In this document: positions 45,377 to 53,821 of the stretch, one piece after another | Position numbering within the stretch: the first letter of the stretch is position 1 | Layout: each line of letters starts with the position of its first letter | NCBI RefSeq assembly: GCF_004916975.1 | Contig: NZ_STGQ01000001.1 | Span: 2,405,939 to 2,469,938, forward strand | Length of the DNA: 64,000 bases | DNA from: Paenibacillus dokdonensis | GTDB lineage: Bacteria > Bacillota > Bacilli > Paenibacillales > Paenibacillaceae | Reading direction: 5' to 3' | Made by a program: the position numbers and the translations under genes | Notes under the pieces: model-generated | Told to the model about the DNA's origin: nothing | What the model saw: only the letters and a program-made list of their open reading frames with translations | Databases searched by the model: none

Positions 45377-46969
45377 ATGAGTCATATGAATTTGGACGTT
45401 TTTCTTCACCGATTGCAATATGATCCGGATAAGGTCAAGCCCTTGGATTGGGAGACGGACTGGGATGACGCGCCGCTTCCTTACAAGCTTTATCGCGGCT
45501 TGCCAATGATTCCGCTATCCAGGGAAGTGCCAGCAACGCTCGAAGGCAGGGATACGACTGGTGTGCCTACCCTTCGCGATATCGGTCATTTCCTTTACTA
45601 TGTATTCGGGCTTACGCAATTGACCCAATCCGTCATGGAGCGGGATACATCGGAAGAATCGGGAGGCGTCTTGCAGATGTGCCGGCGCTTCGTTCCTTCC
45701 GGAGGAGGGCTATATCCGAGCGAATTGTATCTCTATCTGAAGCTTGGTGAATTGCCTGCCGGCGTATACCATTACGATGCGGCGCATCACCGGTTGGTGT
45801 TGCTGCGCGAAGGGAATTTCGACGATTATTTAGCCAGGTCGCTCGGGAATCGCCACGACGCTAACGGTTGCTTCGGAGCCGCGATCGTATCTACGGTTTA
45901 CTGGAAAAATTTTTACAAATACAATAATTTTGCCTATCGGCTGCAGGGACTAGATGCTGGCATTTTGATCGGACAGCTGCTCGAAATCGCGAAACGATTC
46001 GGATTTTCGTCTAGTGTACATTTTCAATTTCTCGACCAAGCCGTCAATCATCTGCTCGGACTATCGGAACAAGAGGAGAGCGTGTATGCGGTTATCCCGT
46101 TATCGACAGAGCCGGCGGTTCGGTGGATGGAAAGCGGGAAAGAGGATGAGGACACTGTTTCTGCCTCCGAGCTGTGCCGGGAGTTGTCGCCAGTCATTCA
46201 TGATCACTATGTCAGATCGCGGAGGATCGCAGATTATCCGATGCTGCTTCGGATGAGCTATGCGTCCCGACTGGATTCGACACAATTGTTTCGACAGATC
46301 CGGAAGGATGATCAAGCAATCCCGAATCAAACGCTCGCACTGCCTCTGCCGCCGGTAGACCGCTTGTCCTATGATTTGGCGACGGTTTGCCGCAACCGGT
46401 TCTCGCCCGAGACGGAATTTATCTGGAAGCCGATCGGTCTCTCCCGACTTGCAGCTCTGCTTCGGGAAGCGACGGCTTCCTTCTCGTATCGCAATGACCT
46501 GGATGGACCACAGGAGCGGCCGGAACCCCGTGTATTCCTTTATGGCTGCTTCTACGGGGTCGAAAACGTTCCGGATGGCGCTTATTGGTATGATGGCACC
46601 GCGCATGCGCTGCAGTCGGTTTGTCTTGGAGATCACCGACAGCGGATGCAGGAGGGAATGTCGCTTCCCAATATCAATTTGTTTCAAGTGCCGCTCAGCT
46701 TTCATGTGGCAGGGAAGAGGAGTTTCTTTCAATCGCAGCTCGGCAAGCGGGGATACCGCATACAGCAAATGGAGGCCGGAATGCTCGTGCACCGATTATT
46801 GCTGGCAGCATCCGCCCTCGGGATGGGAGGACGTCCGCTACTCGGGTTTGACGCCAATTCCAGCGATGCGCTATATCGGACGGATTCTCGGGATGAAACC
46901 GGGCTGATTTTTATACCGGTCGGTCCCTATCGTCAACGATTGCGGTTGGCGGGTAGTTTGAGCCGTTAA
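45377..46969 (+). CDS. SagB-type azoline dehydrogenase
   Basis: 530 residues with two nitroreductase-like halves: SGGGLYPSELYLYL, GVYHYDAAHHRLVLL and DAGILIGQLLEIAKRFGF in the N-terminal half, and a degenerate C-terminal half with GAYWYDGTAHALQSV and EAGMLVHRLLLAASALGM. SagB/ThcOx enzymes use FMN to oxidise azolines to aromatic azoles. The start is ATG 45377, six bases after AAGGAGG; the frame is open 36 bases upstream. It follows the cyclodehydratase by 44 bases. Last recognisable gene of the peptide cluster. Confidence 0.92.
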   Translation: MSHMNLDVFLHRLQYDPDKVKPLDWETDWDDAPLPYKLYRGLPMIPLSREVPATLEGRDTTGVPTLRDIGHFLYYVFGLTQLTQSVMERDTSEESGGVLQMCRRFVPSGGGLYPSELYLYLKLGELPAGVYHYDAAHHRLVLLREGNFDDYLARSLGNRHDANGCFGAAIVSTVYWKNFYKYNNFAYRLQGLDAGILIGQLLEIAKRFGFSSSVHFQFLDQAVNHLLGLSEQEESVYAVIPLSTEPAVRWMESGKEDEDTVSASELCRELSPVIHDHYVRSRRIADYPMLLRMSYASRLDSTQLFRQIRKDDQAIPNQTLALPLPPVDRLSYDLATVCRNRFSPETEFIWKPIGLSRLAALLREATASFSYRNDLDGPQERPEPRVFLYGCFYGVENVPDGAYWYDGTAHALQSVCLGDHRQRMQEGMSLPNINLFQVPLSFHVAGKRSFFQSQLGKRGYRIQQMEAGMLVHRLLLAASALGMGGRPLLGFDANSSDALYRTDSRDETGLIFIPVGPYRQRLRLAGSLSR

Positions 46970-46989
46970 AATAAAAAAATCATCGCTGA

Positions 46990-47215
46990 CGACATTGACG
47001 CGAACGGTCATATCGTTAGCGATGAAAACCCGCTCTTTAAACGGGCTTCTCTTACCAGAGCCGGAAATTGTAAAACATCGCCCGCCTGCAGCTTATATTG
47101 TCTATCTTCCATTAGAATCTCCGCGCTGCCCGTCACAATCAACACGATTTCTTGCCTTTCGAGATGCTGGTGATTGGCTGCTGGATGATCAGGAAGCCAT
47201 GAAGGCATTACATGG
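46990..47215 (-). pseudogene. Cupin-domain gene fragment
   Basis: On the minus strand HQHLERQEIVLIVTGSAEIL and KLQAGDVLQFPALVREA form a cupin beta-barrel fragment (metal-site HxH and the GDVLQFPA turn). The frame breaks after KSGFSSLTI; a shifted frame continues with DMTVRVNVVSDDFF. The N-terminal part is missing. It ends abruptly at a plus-strand piece related to the hydrolase gene at 3444, so it is a recombination scar. Confidence 0.7.
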
Positions 47216-47222
47216 GAATAAC
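47178..47222 (+). pseudogene. 3' fragment related to the alpha/beta hydrolase at 3444
   Basis: Encodes LLDDQEAMKALHG, matching LLDDQEAMKAFQG near the C-terminus of the membrane-anchored hydrolase. Twenty bases (47184-47203) are identical to 4257-4276. Only this end piece survives. Confidence 0.65.
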
Positions 47223-47251
47223 AAAAAAACGGCATATTTGCCGTTTTTTTT
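47223..47251. terminator. Bidirectional terminator
   Basis: A-rich tract, CGGCA, loop TATT, TGCCG, then eight T. It probably belonged to the hydrolase-like fragment and now lies between the peptide cluster and the iron importer. The next 300 bases contain no supported gene. Confidence 0.82.
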
Positions 47252-47560
47252 GTTGGCATAATTATGTTCTGCAAAATATCAGCAGCCAGCCATATATTCA
47301 TATTCCTTCACAATACCCGGTTTTGCTCTCTTTGAATAGGTCGTTAAAGGAAGAGACGTAGGCTATATAAGGTACATCCGGAACCAATAGTCCAAACTTA
47401 TGAATGCAAAAATATTGCTTGTGAAGGAGAGAACTTTCCTGAGATTTGACTATGTTGAAAAGCTTTTTTAATTTAAATCATTACCCATGTTTTGTTTTAA
47501 CAAAAAGAAATAATTCAATAGGAATTGTAATGAAGAAGAAAATGACTTAATATAAACGAT

Positions 47561-47579
47561 GATAATGATAATCATTATC
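47561..47579 (+). promoter_or_regulatory. Fur box of the siderophore importer
   Basis: GATAATGATAATCATTATC, a perfect match to the classical 19-base Fur consensus, 45 bases before the AGGAGG of the FecCD gene. Iron-dependent repression is expected. Confidence 0.93.
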
Positions 47580-47623
47580 ATACTTATCATACTTTGATTA
47601 CTTCATCATTAGGAGGTGAATTC

Positions 47624-48703
47624 TTGAATACGAAGGAAGGGACAACAAGAAGAATAGGAATCAGCTATTATACGGTGATATTGTTATTGATTATTCTGAT
47701 CGCGATATCCGCTGTCTTTTCCGTATCGATTGGACAGGTACATATTCCTTTCCGGCAGGCGATGGAGATTATGATACATGCTTTGACCCATGGCAAGTGG
47801 GGATCGATGAGCCATGTCGAAAGCGACTCATTTGTAAACATCATTTTACAAGTCAGAATGCCGCGTGTCATATTTGCCCTTTTGATCGGCATGGGACTTT
47901 CCTTATGCGGTACGATTATGCAGGCTGTTGTGCAAAATCCCCTCGCCGATCCGTACATCCTGGGGATTTCCTCCGGAGCGTCCCTGGGGGCAACCTTTGC
48001 GATCCTGGTCGGATTCGGCAGCGGCGCGCTGCTGTCCCAGTTCGGCGTCGCCTTCGGCGCCTTTGCCGGGGCTATGGTCACATCAATTGCCGTGCTGGTG
48101 TTATCCAGCATCGGAGGCAAAGCGACATCTGTAAAGCTTGTATTATCGGGCGTCGTTATCGGGGCTTTATGCAGTTCTTTTTCCAGCCTGGTCATTTATT
48201 TCGCCAACAACGCGGAAGGCATCAAGACCGTCACGTTCTGGTCCATGGGAAGCCTTGCTTCCTCCAGTTGGGATAAAACGCCGATCATGGCGGTGGTCGT
48301 TTTGCTAGGCTGCGCATTATTTCTTTTCCAGCACCGGGTGCTGAATACAATGCTGCTCGGCGACGAGTCTGCGATCACGCTCGGCATTAACTTAAGTGCC
48401 TACCGCAAATTATATATGATCGCAGCGGCGCTTATTACAGGCACGATGGTCGCTTATGCAGGGATGATCGGTTTTGTCGGATTGATCATTCCTCATATCG
48501 GACGGGGGATTTTTGGTGCGGATCATAAGCAGTTGACAGCCGGAACGCTGCTGCTCGGCGGATTGTTCCTGATATGGTCGGATATTTTATCCAGAACGCT
48601 CATTCATAATGTGGAACTTCCCATCGGGATCATTACGTCAGTGATCGGCTCACCGCTGTTTATCTACATGATCGTGAAAAAAGGCTACAATTTCGGAGGA
48701 TGA
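47624..48703 (+). CDS. FecCD-type iron-siderophore ABC permease
   Basis: 359 residues with about ten membrane helices. Family signatures: VRMPRVIFALLIGMGLSLCG, GTIMQAVVQNPLADPYILGI and GFVGLIIPHIGR. It forms a homodimeric channel for a ferric siderophore, heme or cobalamin-type ligand; a Fur box indicates iron. The start is TTG at 47624 after AGGAGGTGA; the frame opens 30 bases earlier. First of three genes spaced 3-17 bases apart. Confidence 0.93.
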   Translation: MNTKEGTTRRIGISYYTVILLLIILIAISAVFSVSIGQVHIPFRQAMEIMIHALTHGKWGSMSHVESDSFVNIILQVRMPRVIFALLIGMGLSLCGTIMQAVVQNPLADPYILGISSGASLGATFAILVGFGSGALLSQFGVAFGAFAGAMVTSIAVLVLSSIGGKATSVKLVLSGVVIGALCSSFSSLVIYFANNAEGIKTVTFWSMGSLASSSWDKTPIMAVVVLLGCALFLFQHRVLNTMLLGDESAITLGINLSAYRKLYMIAAALITGTMVAYAGMIGFVGLIIPHIGRGIFGADHKQLTAGTLLLGGLFLIWSDILSRTLIHNVELPIGIITSVIGSPLFIYMIVKKGYNFGG

Positions 48704-48706
48704 GAC

Positions 48707-49468
48707 ATGGAATTGACCGCAAAGGAAATGGAATTCAGGATCGGCAAAAAAAATATCGTGAAGAATGCTTCGATTCAGGTCAAAAACCGGCAATTCGTAG
48801 GTTTGATCGGACCGAATGGATGCGGCAAATCCACGCTGCTGAAAAGCATATACAAGAGCCTGATTCCACTGAAAGGGTCTGTTTATTTAGGCGACCTGGA
48901 TGTGCTGAAAACTTCCGAAAAGAAAGTTTCGCAGCGGCTTGGCGTCGTGGGTCAGTTCAATGAAATGAATTTTGATTTAACGGTATTGCAGATGGTCATG
49001 CTTGGCAGAACGCCGCACAAGAAACTGCTGGAATCCGACAAAGTGGAAGACGTAGCGATTGTGGAGGAAGCGCTGGCAAGAACGAATTTGCTTGATTATA
49101 AGGAGCGCAGTTATTTGTCGCTGTCCGGGGGAGAAAAACAGAGGGTCATTTTGGCGAGAACGATCGCGCAGCAGCCGAAATTCATGATTTTGGATGAACC
49201 GACGAATCATCTCGACATTCGCTATCAGCTCGAAATTTTATCCTGCGTGAAGGGATTAAACATCGGGGTACTGGCCGCTCTTCACGATTTGGAAATGGCC
49301 GCGCATTATTGCGATTATCTCTATGCCATGAAGCATGGTGAGGTATATGCGCATGGCACGCCTGAAGAGGTGCTGACGCCGGAGAACATTGAGGAGCTGT
49401 ATCAGATCAAGTGTCGTACATATGTAAATCCGGTAACGAACGGATTGGGATTTGCTTACGGTCTATAA
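48707..49468 (+). CDS. Iron-siderophore ABC ATPase
   Basis: 253 residues. Walker A GPNGCGKST, signature YLSLSGGEKQR, Walker B FMILDEPTNHLD and the H-loop ALHDLEMA are complete. It powers the FecCD permease. The C-terminal AHGTPEEVLTPENIEELYQI segment is typical of FecE/FhuC-like ATPases. CGGAGGATG precedes the ATG, overlapping the end of the permease gene. Confidence 0.94.
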   Translation: MELTAKEMEFRIGKKNIVKNASIQVKNRQFVGLIGPNGCGKSTLLKSIYKSLIPLKGSVYLGDLDVLKTSEKKVSQRLGVVGQFNEMNFDLTVLQMVMLGRTPHKKLLESDKVEDVAIVEEALARTNLLDYKERSYLSLSGGEKQRVILARTIAQQPKFMILDEPTNHLDIRYQLEILSCVKGLNIGVLAALHDLEMAAHYCDYLYAMKHGEVYAHGTPEEVLTPENIEELYQIKCRTYVNPVTNGLGFAYGL

Positions 49469-49485
49469 AAAGAGGAGGAAGAAAA

Positions 49486-50505
49486 TTGAAAAAGCATCTG
49501 TTGCTCGCTGCCGGGATTGCGGCCATGCTGGCGCTTTCCGCTTGCGGAAATGCGGAGAAAACCAATGAACCGGAGGCCCAGGCTGCCAGTCATTATCCGA
49601 TAACAATTGAAAATTTTTCGAAGGCTGAAGGGGGAACGACTTGGGAGAAGAAGGAGCAGGAATTTGCTAAAGCTCCTGAACGCATCATGGCCAATACCAG
49701 ACCTGCGGCAGAAATGCTGCTCCATTTGGGGTTAGGCGACAAAATCGTCGGAGTCGGAGCAAATTTCGGAGCACCTGATCCAGCGGTAGAAACAGAATAT
49801 AACAAACTGAATATCCTTAGCGACGAGTATGTCGGGAAGGAAGTGACGCTGGGTACGAATCCGGACCTCGTATACGGACGAGGCGGCTTGTTCGATAACG
49901 CCGATTGGGGAGTAGGCACGGTGGACACCTTGAACGGCATGGGAATCAAAACCTATGTCTTGGAATCGTCAGTGACCGGAGGGAACTATGACTCGATTTA
50001 CAAGGATATTAAAAATGTTGGCCAAATATTCAACGTGCAAGATAAGGCTGAGTCGTTCATACAAGAACTAAAAGGAAAACAGGAAGGCATTGCAACTAAA
50101 TTAGCGGGTATACAAGCCGAGAAAACATTCGCCTATCTGCATATGAGCGATCCCAAGGAAGTGAGCGTATACGCGGCCCAAAAAGAGACGTTTTTCAACG
50201 ATGCGTTCAAAATGGTCAAATTGGACAACGTCTTTAAAAATGAACCGGGCGAGGTCAGCGTTGAAATGCTGATTCAGGCAGACCCGGACGTACTCATCAT
50301 TCCGGACTGGATTACGACTGGCGGGACGAGCCAAGATAAACTCAAAGAGGCCCTTTACGCAAATCCCAAATTGTCCAGCATGAAGGCGATCAAAAACAAG
50401 CAAATCTATGCGGTAGACTACAATTATTTGTTTAGTTATGGCTACAGTACGATCGACGGGATGGAAAAGCTCGCCAAAGAAATGTATCCCGACCTGTTTA
50501 AATAG
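49486..50505 (+). CDS. Siderophore-binding lipoprotein (FecB/PeripBP_2)
   Basis: 339 residues. Lipoprotein signal with lipobox LSAC (Cys about 20), then a class III periplasmic-binding domain: ERIMANTRPAAEMLLHLGLG, GVGANFGAPDP, a long linker helix and DPDVLIIPDW near the end. It delivers the ferric ligand to the permease. The TTG start at 49486 follows GAGGAGGAAG; the frame extends upstream within the ATPase gene but that part is not signal-like. Confidence 0.93.
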   Translation: MKKHLLLAAGIAAMLALSACGNAEKTNEPEAQAASHYPITIENFSKAEGGTTWEKKEQEFAKAPERIMANTRPAAEMLLHLGLGDKIVGVGANFGAPDPAVETEYNKLNILSDEYVGKEVTLGTNPDLVYGRGGLFDNADWGVGTVDTLNGMGIKTYVLESSVTGGNYDSIYKDIKNVGQIFNVQDKAESFIQELKGKQEGIATKLAGIQAEKTFAYLHMSDPKEVSVYAAQKETFFNDAFKMVKLDNVFKNEPGEVSVEMLIQADPDVLIIPDWITTGGTSQDKLKEALYANPKLSSMKAIKNKQIYAVDYNYLFSYGYSTIDGMEKLAKEMYPDLFK

Positions 50506-50558
50506 CTTCATAACATAGCCTTTTAGAGCACTTCTCCAATCTCTAATAAAAAGGTGAA

Positions 50559-50604
50559 GGCAGCCGGGTTTGTATCGGCTGCCTTTTCTCAACTAACGGG
50601 CAAT
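50559..50604 (+). repeat. Dispersed hairpin + TAACGGGCA element with terminator, copy 3
   Basis: GGCAGCCG (50559-50566) pairs with CGGCTGCC (50576-50583), followed by TTTTC, and then CTAACGGGCA. Acts as terminator of the importer operon. Confidence 0.65.
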
Positions 50605-50658
50605 TCAGTTCCAATATATGGTATGTTAGGATTAGGATTTGAACAAGGGGGGGGGACA

Positions 50659-51117
50659 ATGTTGAGTGAAATAAAGCATCCAATTAAGAGTCCTAAAAGG
50701 ATTAGAACCATTATAGGAATGATTGCTATTATATTGAGTCAATCTATTCTTGTATTTAGATCATGGGATATGGGAAATGTATTCTACTTTTCGTTAACGG
50801 CGATTCTTTTATGTTTAGTTGTACTGTTACTCGCATTGTACAGAACATTTTTCAAGAAACCAACCGAGTTATGCCTATCCAATGAGCAAATCATATTAAA
50901 TGGGCATATGATTAATTCGAGCGATATTAAAGTGATAATGACTATGGGGTACTTTAAACCTGTTATCGGGATATTACCTTACAGGAGGAGAATCGTCCCA
51001 ATGGATATGACATTTAGGTATTTAAAGGATGATGATAGAGGTGCCTCGGATTTAACGAATTGGGCAAAAATGAACAATGTAAAGATGGTTAATAAATCGT
51101 TTCTAACGTGGATATAA
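50659..51117 (+). CDS. Small membrane protein with a PH-like tail
   Basis: 152 residues: two adjacent hydrophobic helices (about 18-34 and 42-61), then a soluble part (ELCLSNEQIILNGHMINSSD, GILPYRRRIVPMDMTFR) resembling bacterial PH-like domains. Function unknown. The start ATG 50659 follows a run of G (GGGGGGGGG); an in-frame upstream ATG would place the repeat element inside the gene. Single gene. Confidence 0.7.
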   Translation: MLSEIKHPIKSPKRIRTIIGMIAIILSQSILVFRSWDMGNVFYFSLTAILLCLVVLLLALYRTFFKKPTELCLSNEQIILNGHMINSSDIKVIMTMGYFKPVIGILPYRRRIVPMDMTFRYLKDDDRGASDLTNWAKMNNVKMVNKSFLTWI

Positions 51118-51189
51118 GTACATTCCCCAGCACTATTCGGTACGATAGTTTTCTTATTCAGATGATGGGCTTAACTAGGATGACATACT

Positions 51190-51206
51190 TGTTCGTTACG
51201 CTAACG
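51190..51206 (+). repeat. TAACGGGCA motif, solitary copy
   Basis: ACGCTAACGGGCAGG without an adjacent hairpin; identical in core to the dispersed elements. Confidence 0.45.
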
Positions 51207-51256
51207 GGCAGGATAGCATAATCCAAAAATACATTCTCTTAATGGTGGATAGTATC

Positions 51257-51297
51257 AAAACAGCATATCTCCTGATGAGGGAGACATGCTGTTTTTA
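51257..51297. terminator. Terminator of the minus-strand MFS operon
   Basis: AAAACAGCAT pairs with ATGCTGTTTT, with an inner TCTCC/GGAGA extension; A-rich on one side and T-rich on the other, so it can act in both directions. Confidence 0.82.
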
Positions 51298-51337
51298 GTA
51301 TGCTTTATTGCGTAATGAATTCAGAACGTCCTTAACT

Positions 51338-52519
51338 TCAGGCCTGTTCCTGTTTAGGCGTTTTGATCAGGAGGGCCAAAACGGTAATGATCGCTGTGAA
51401 GACAAAGAGCATGTTAAACCCGTTTTGTATGCCAAAAGCATCGGATACCTGGCCGATCAATAGTCCAACGACTGCGCCGCCCAGACCGGATGCGACATAG
51501 ATGACGCCTTGCAGGGAGCCTGTCTGCTTCGTTAACTTGGAAGCAATACCCTGCGCGGTTGGGAACAATACCGACATGGCAAGTCCGAAAAGCATCATCA
51601 GGTAGCTGGTATTGGTGACCAGAATACGTCCCAGGATCAATGACAGCAGGGCAAACAGCGAGAACGTGACCAATGTACGGCGGTCACCAAGCTTGAGGAT
51701 GATGAAGCCTCCAAGAAAGCGGCCGATCGTAAAGAGAAACGCGAAGCTGGCAATAATATAAGCTGCCGTTGATGCTTTTTGATCAGCAGACATTCCTGCA
51801 ATGTTGAGTGAAGTGTAGAAGATCGGGAAGAAATTCAGGAACCCGGCTTCGGCCGCCACATAGAACAAAATATATAGAATGACGAAGAGAATCTGCCGGT
51901 CCTTGAACAGCTGCAGCACCGATTTGAGCGTTACGCGATCTTGCCCGTCCGCTGCAGCGGCTTGTCCTGGTTTAAAGGACTGAAGGACGATGAAAACAAT
52001 CGCAATGATAACCGCCACACCGAAGTAAAAATAGCGCCAGCTGATATGGTTGGAGAAGATGAGATTAAGAATTAGTGGCGTCACAATCATCCCGACCCCG
52101 AACAACGCATTCGCCAAATTAAAAACGACGGCTGATTTTTCCTTAAAAAAGGTTGGAATTAATGTAGCGACAGAAACAGTCATCGAACCGATACCTACAC
52201 CTACGACTAAATAAAATCCGAGGAAGAAAGCCACGATGTAGGAAAACCCCGTCCCGATAAGTCCAATGATCATAACGATAGTGCCGATACCCATGACATA
52301 TTTAATGCCTTTGCGGTCCGCGAGGATACCGGCAACAAGGCTGGCCAGCAGAAATCCAACCTGGAATACGGTTACCATTATACCGACTTGGCTGATATTC
52401 AAATTGATGTCATTTTGCACCTTTTCCAAAATCAGACCCTTGGTGTTTTGGATACCGCCCAGCAGGAACATGGTTGCAAAGATCAGAAAAAACAGGACCG
52501 GACGTTTTACTCTTTCCAT
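51338..52519 (-). CDS. MFS transporter (sugar-permease-like)
   Basis: 393 residues, 12 hydrophobic segments, with the loop motif GILADRKGIKYVMG. The order of helices and the FLLGGIQNTKGLILEKVQ start recall FucP-like sugar permeases. It overlaps the upstream glycosidase-like gene by 13 bases, so they are co-translated. Substrate probably a sugar or oligosaccharide processed by the neighbour, by inference from the ROK regulator. Confidence 0.87.
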   Translation of the reverse strand: MERVKRPVLFFLIFATMFLLGGIQNTKGLILEKVQNDINLNISQVGIMVTVFQVGFLLASLVAGILADRKGIKYVMGIGTIVMIIGLIGTGFSYIVAFFLGFYLVVGVGIGSMTVSVATLIPTFFKEKSAVVFNLANALFGVGMIVTPLILNLIFSNHISWRYFYFGVAVIIAIVFIVLQSFKPGQAAAADGQDRVTLKSVLQLFKDRQILFVILYILFYVAAEAGFLNFFPIFYTSLNIAGMSADQKASTAAYIIASFAFLFTIGRFLGGFIILKLGDRRTLVTFSLFALLSLILGRILVTNTSYLMMLFGLAMSVLFPTAQGIASKLTKQTGSLQGVIYVASGLGGAVVGLLIGQVSDAFGIQNGFNMLFVFTAIITVLALLIKTPKQEQA

Positions 52520-53802
52520 GATGAATTCGTTCCCTTCTCCCTGTAGGATTGAATAGCTTCGAACAGTTCGTCTCCTGCCCAGCCATAGCAGTAATACAGA
52601 AGATCATCCGCCGCGCTGCTTTCTCCGGCCTGCACTGCCTCGATGAGATTCCCCGGCGAAATATTCCACATTTGTATGCCGCTGAATATACGCGTTCCCG
52701 GTGCGGACTTTTCACGGACCGTATTGTTCTGATCCGCAACAAACTGAATCGGGAAGCCATCTTTCTTAAAATCTTCGTAGGTTAATTCATACGGAAGGCG
52801 GAAGAAGAGCTTAAATGCCTGGAAAGCCCGTTCCTGTTCCTCCGGTGTGTCAGCCAAGTAATGAATCAAGCCCTGAACATCGGCACCGCCGCCAAGCTTG
52901 TGATACGGAAAATGCTTCAAGGCCGGAGACAGCTTGGTCAAGCTGGCATAATCCTGTCCAAGCATCCAGCCATAAGCAGGCGGCCACAGATCCAACCAGA
53001 TATTAAAGCTGTCGTTTACTTTTCGCACACGCTGAATTAGACGCTCGACAAAGCCGGTGACGCTGCGCTGGCGAAATTTAATCCATGATTGAATGTGCTC
53101 GTTGCCTGCGGCAAAGCCGACAGCGATTTCAAACTGTTTGTCCATTAATTGCGCTGCCCAGGTTTCCAGTGCCTTTTTGACTTCATTAATATCGAGGTTT
53201 TGTTCAGCCATTTTCTGCTGGCAGTGCGGGCAGAAGCAGGTCAACAACCCTTTCGGATTGACTTCCTGTCCTCCCCAGTCTGGAAAGCGGATGCGGTCGA
53301 TCATATAGGTGGTAAAGCCATACCGTTCGTACAGGCCGACAAAGGTTTTCTCCCAGAAATCAATGACATCCGGTGCATTCGGACACAGCCAGTGGTCAAT
53401 GAAATTGCCGTATACATCGGTGACCAGGTTATTTTCGAGCGCATCCCCTTCGAAATGTCCGTTGAGTATATTCAGCCATGGAATCACTTCAAATTCTTCA
53501 TCCTGCATTGCATGTTTAATCATCATAAGTGGATCGTGATCCGGGGTAACTGACGGCTCTCTGCGCTGATCGAGTCCGGATCCTTCGTATGCAGGCAGCA
53601 CGGCATGCATGGTGCCCGTTCCGTGCACGACCTCATGAACGGGATTGCGCGGAAGCTTGCCGACCGGATTTGGATTTCGTTCAAAAATCGTATTGACCTC
53701 GGGAAAAACATACCGGATGTCCTTAAGCTTACGAATGTAAGCTATAATCTGGGGCATGCCCTCATCTACGATGTCATGCGGGTGTACTTGGATTCCTGTC
53801 AT
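52507..53802 (-). CDS. Putative TIM-barrel glycoside hydrolase-like protein
   Basis: 431 residues, cytoplasmic. The sequence has the style of a GH TIM barrel: FEVIPWLNILNGHFEGDALE, a strand YMIDRIRFPDWGG (candidate acid residues), CFCPHCQQKMAEQNL (a CxxC pair seen in family-10-like or GH42-like proteins) and NIWLDLWPPAYGWMLG. I cannot assign a numbered family. It sits between a ROK regulator and an MFS transporter, which supports sugar metabolism. ATG with AGGAG upstream. Confidence 0.65.
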   Translation of the reverse strand: MTGIQVHPHDIVDEGMPQIIAYIRKLKDIRYVFPEVNTIFERNPNPVGKLPRNPVHEVVHGTGTMHAVLPAYEGSGLDQRREPSVTPDHDPLMMIKHAMQDEEFEVIPWLNILNGHFEGDALENNLVTDVYGNFIDHWLCPNAPDVIDFWEKTFVGLYERYGFTTYMIDRIRFPDWGGQEVNPKGLLTCFCPHCQQKMAEQNLDINEVKKALETWAAQLMDKQFEIAVGFAAGNEHIQSWIKFRQRSVTGFVERLIQRVRKVNDSFNIWLDLWPPAYGWMLGQDYASLTKLSPALKHFPYHKLGGGADVQGLIHYLADTPEEQERAFQAFKLFFRLPYELTYEDFKKDGFPIQFVADQNNTVREKSAPGTRIFSGIQMWNISPGNLIEAVQAGESSAADDLLYYCYGWAGDELFEAIQSYREKGTNSSWKE

Positions 53803-53821
53803 GCTTTCTCACGCTCCTAAG

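Noticed and set aside
47341..47520. Minus-strand open frame of about 59 codons with protein-like composition (VPDVPYIAYVSSFNDLF)
   Set aside because: It has no ATG, GTG or TTG start and no recognised family; possible remnant but not supportable.
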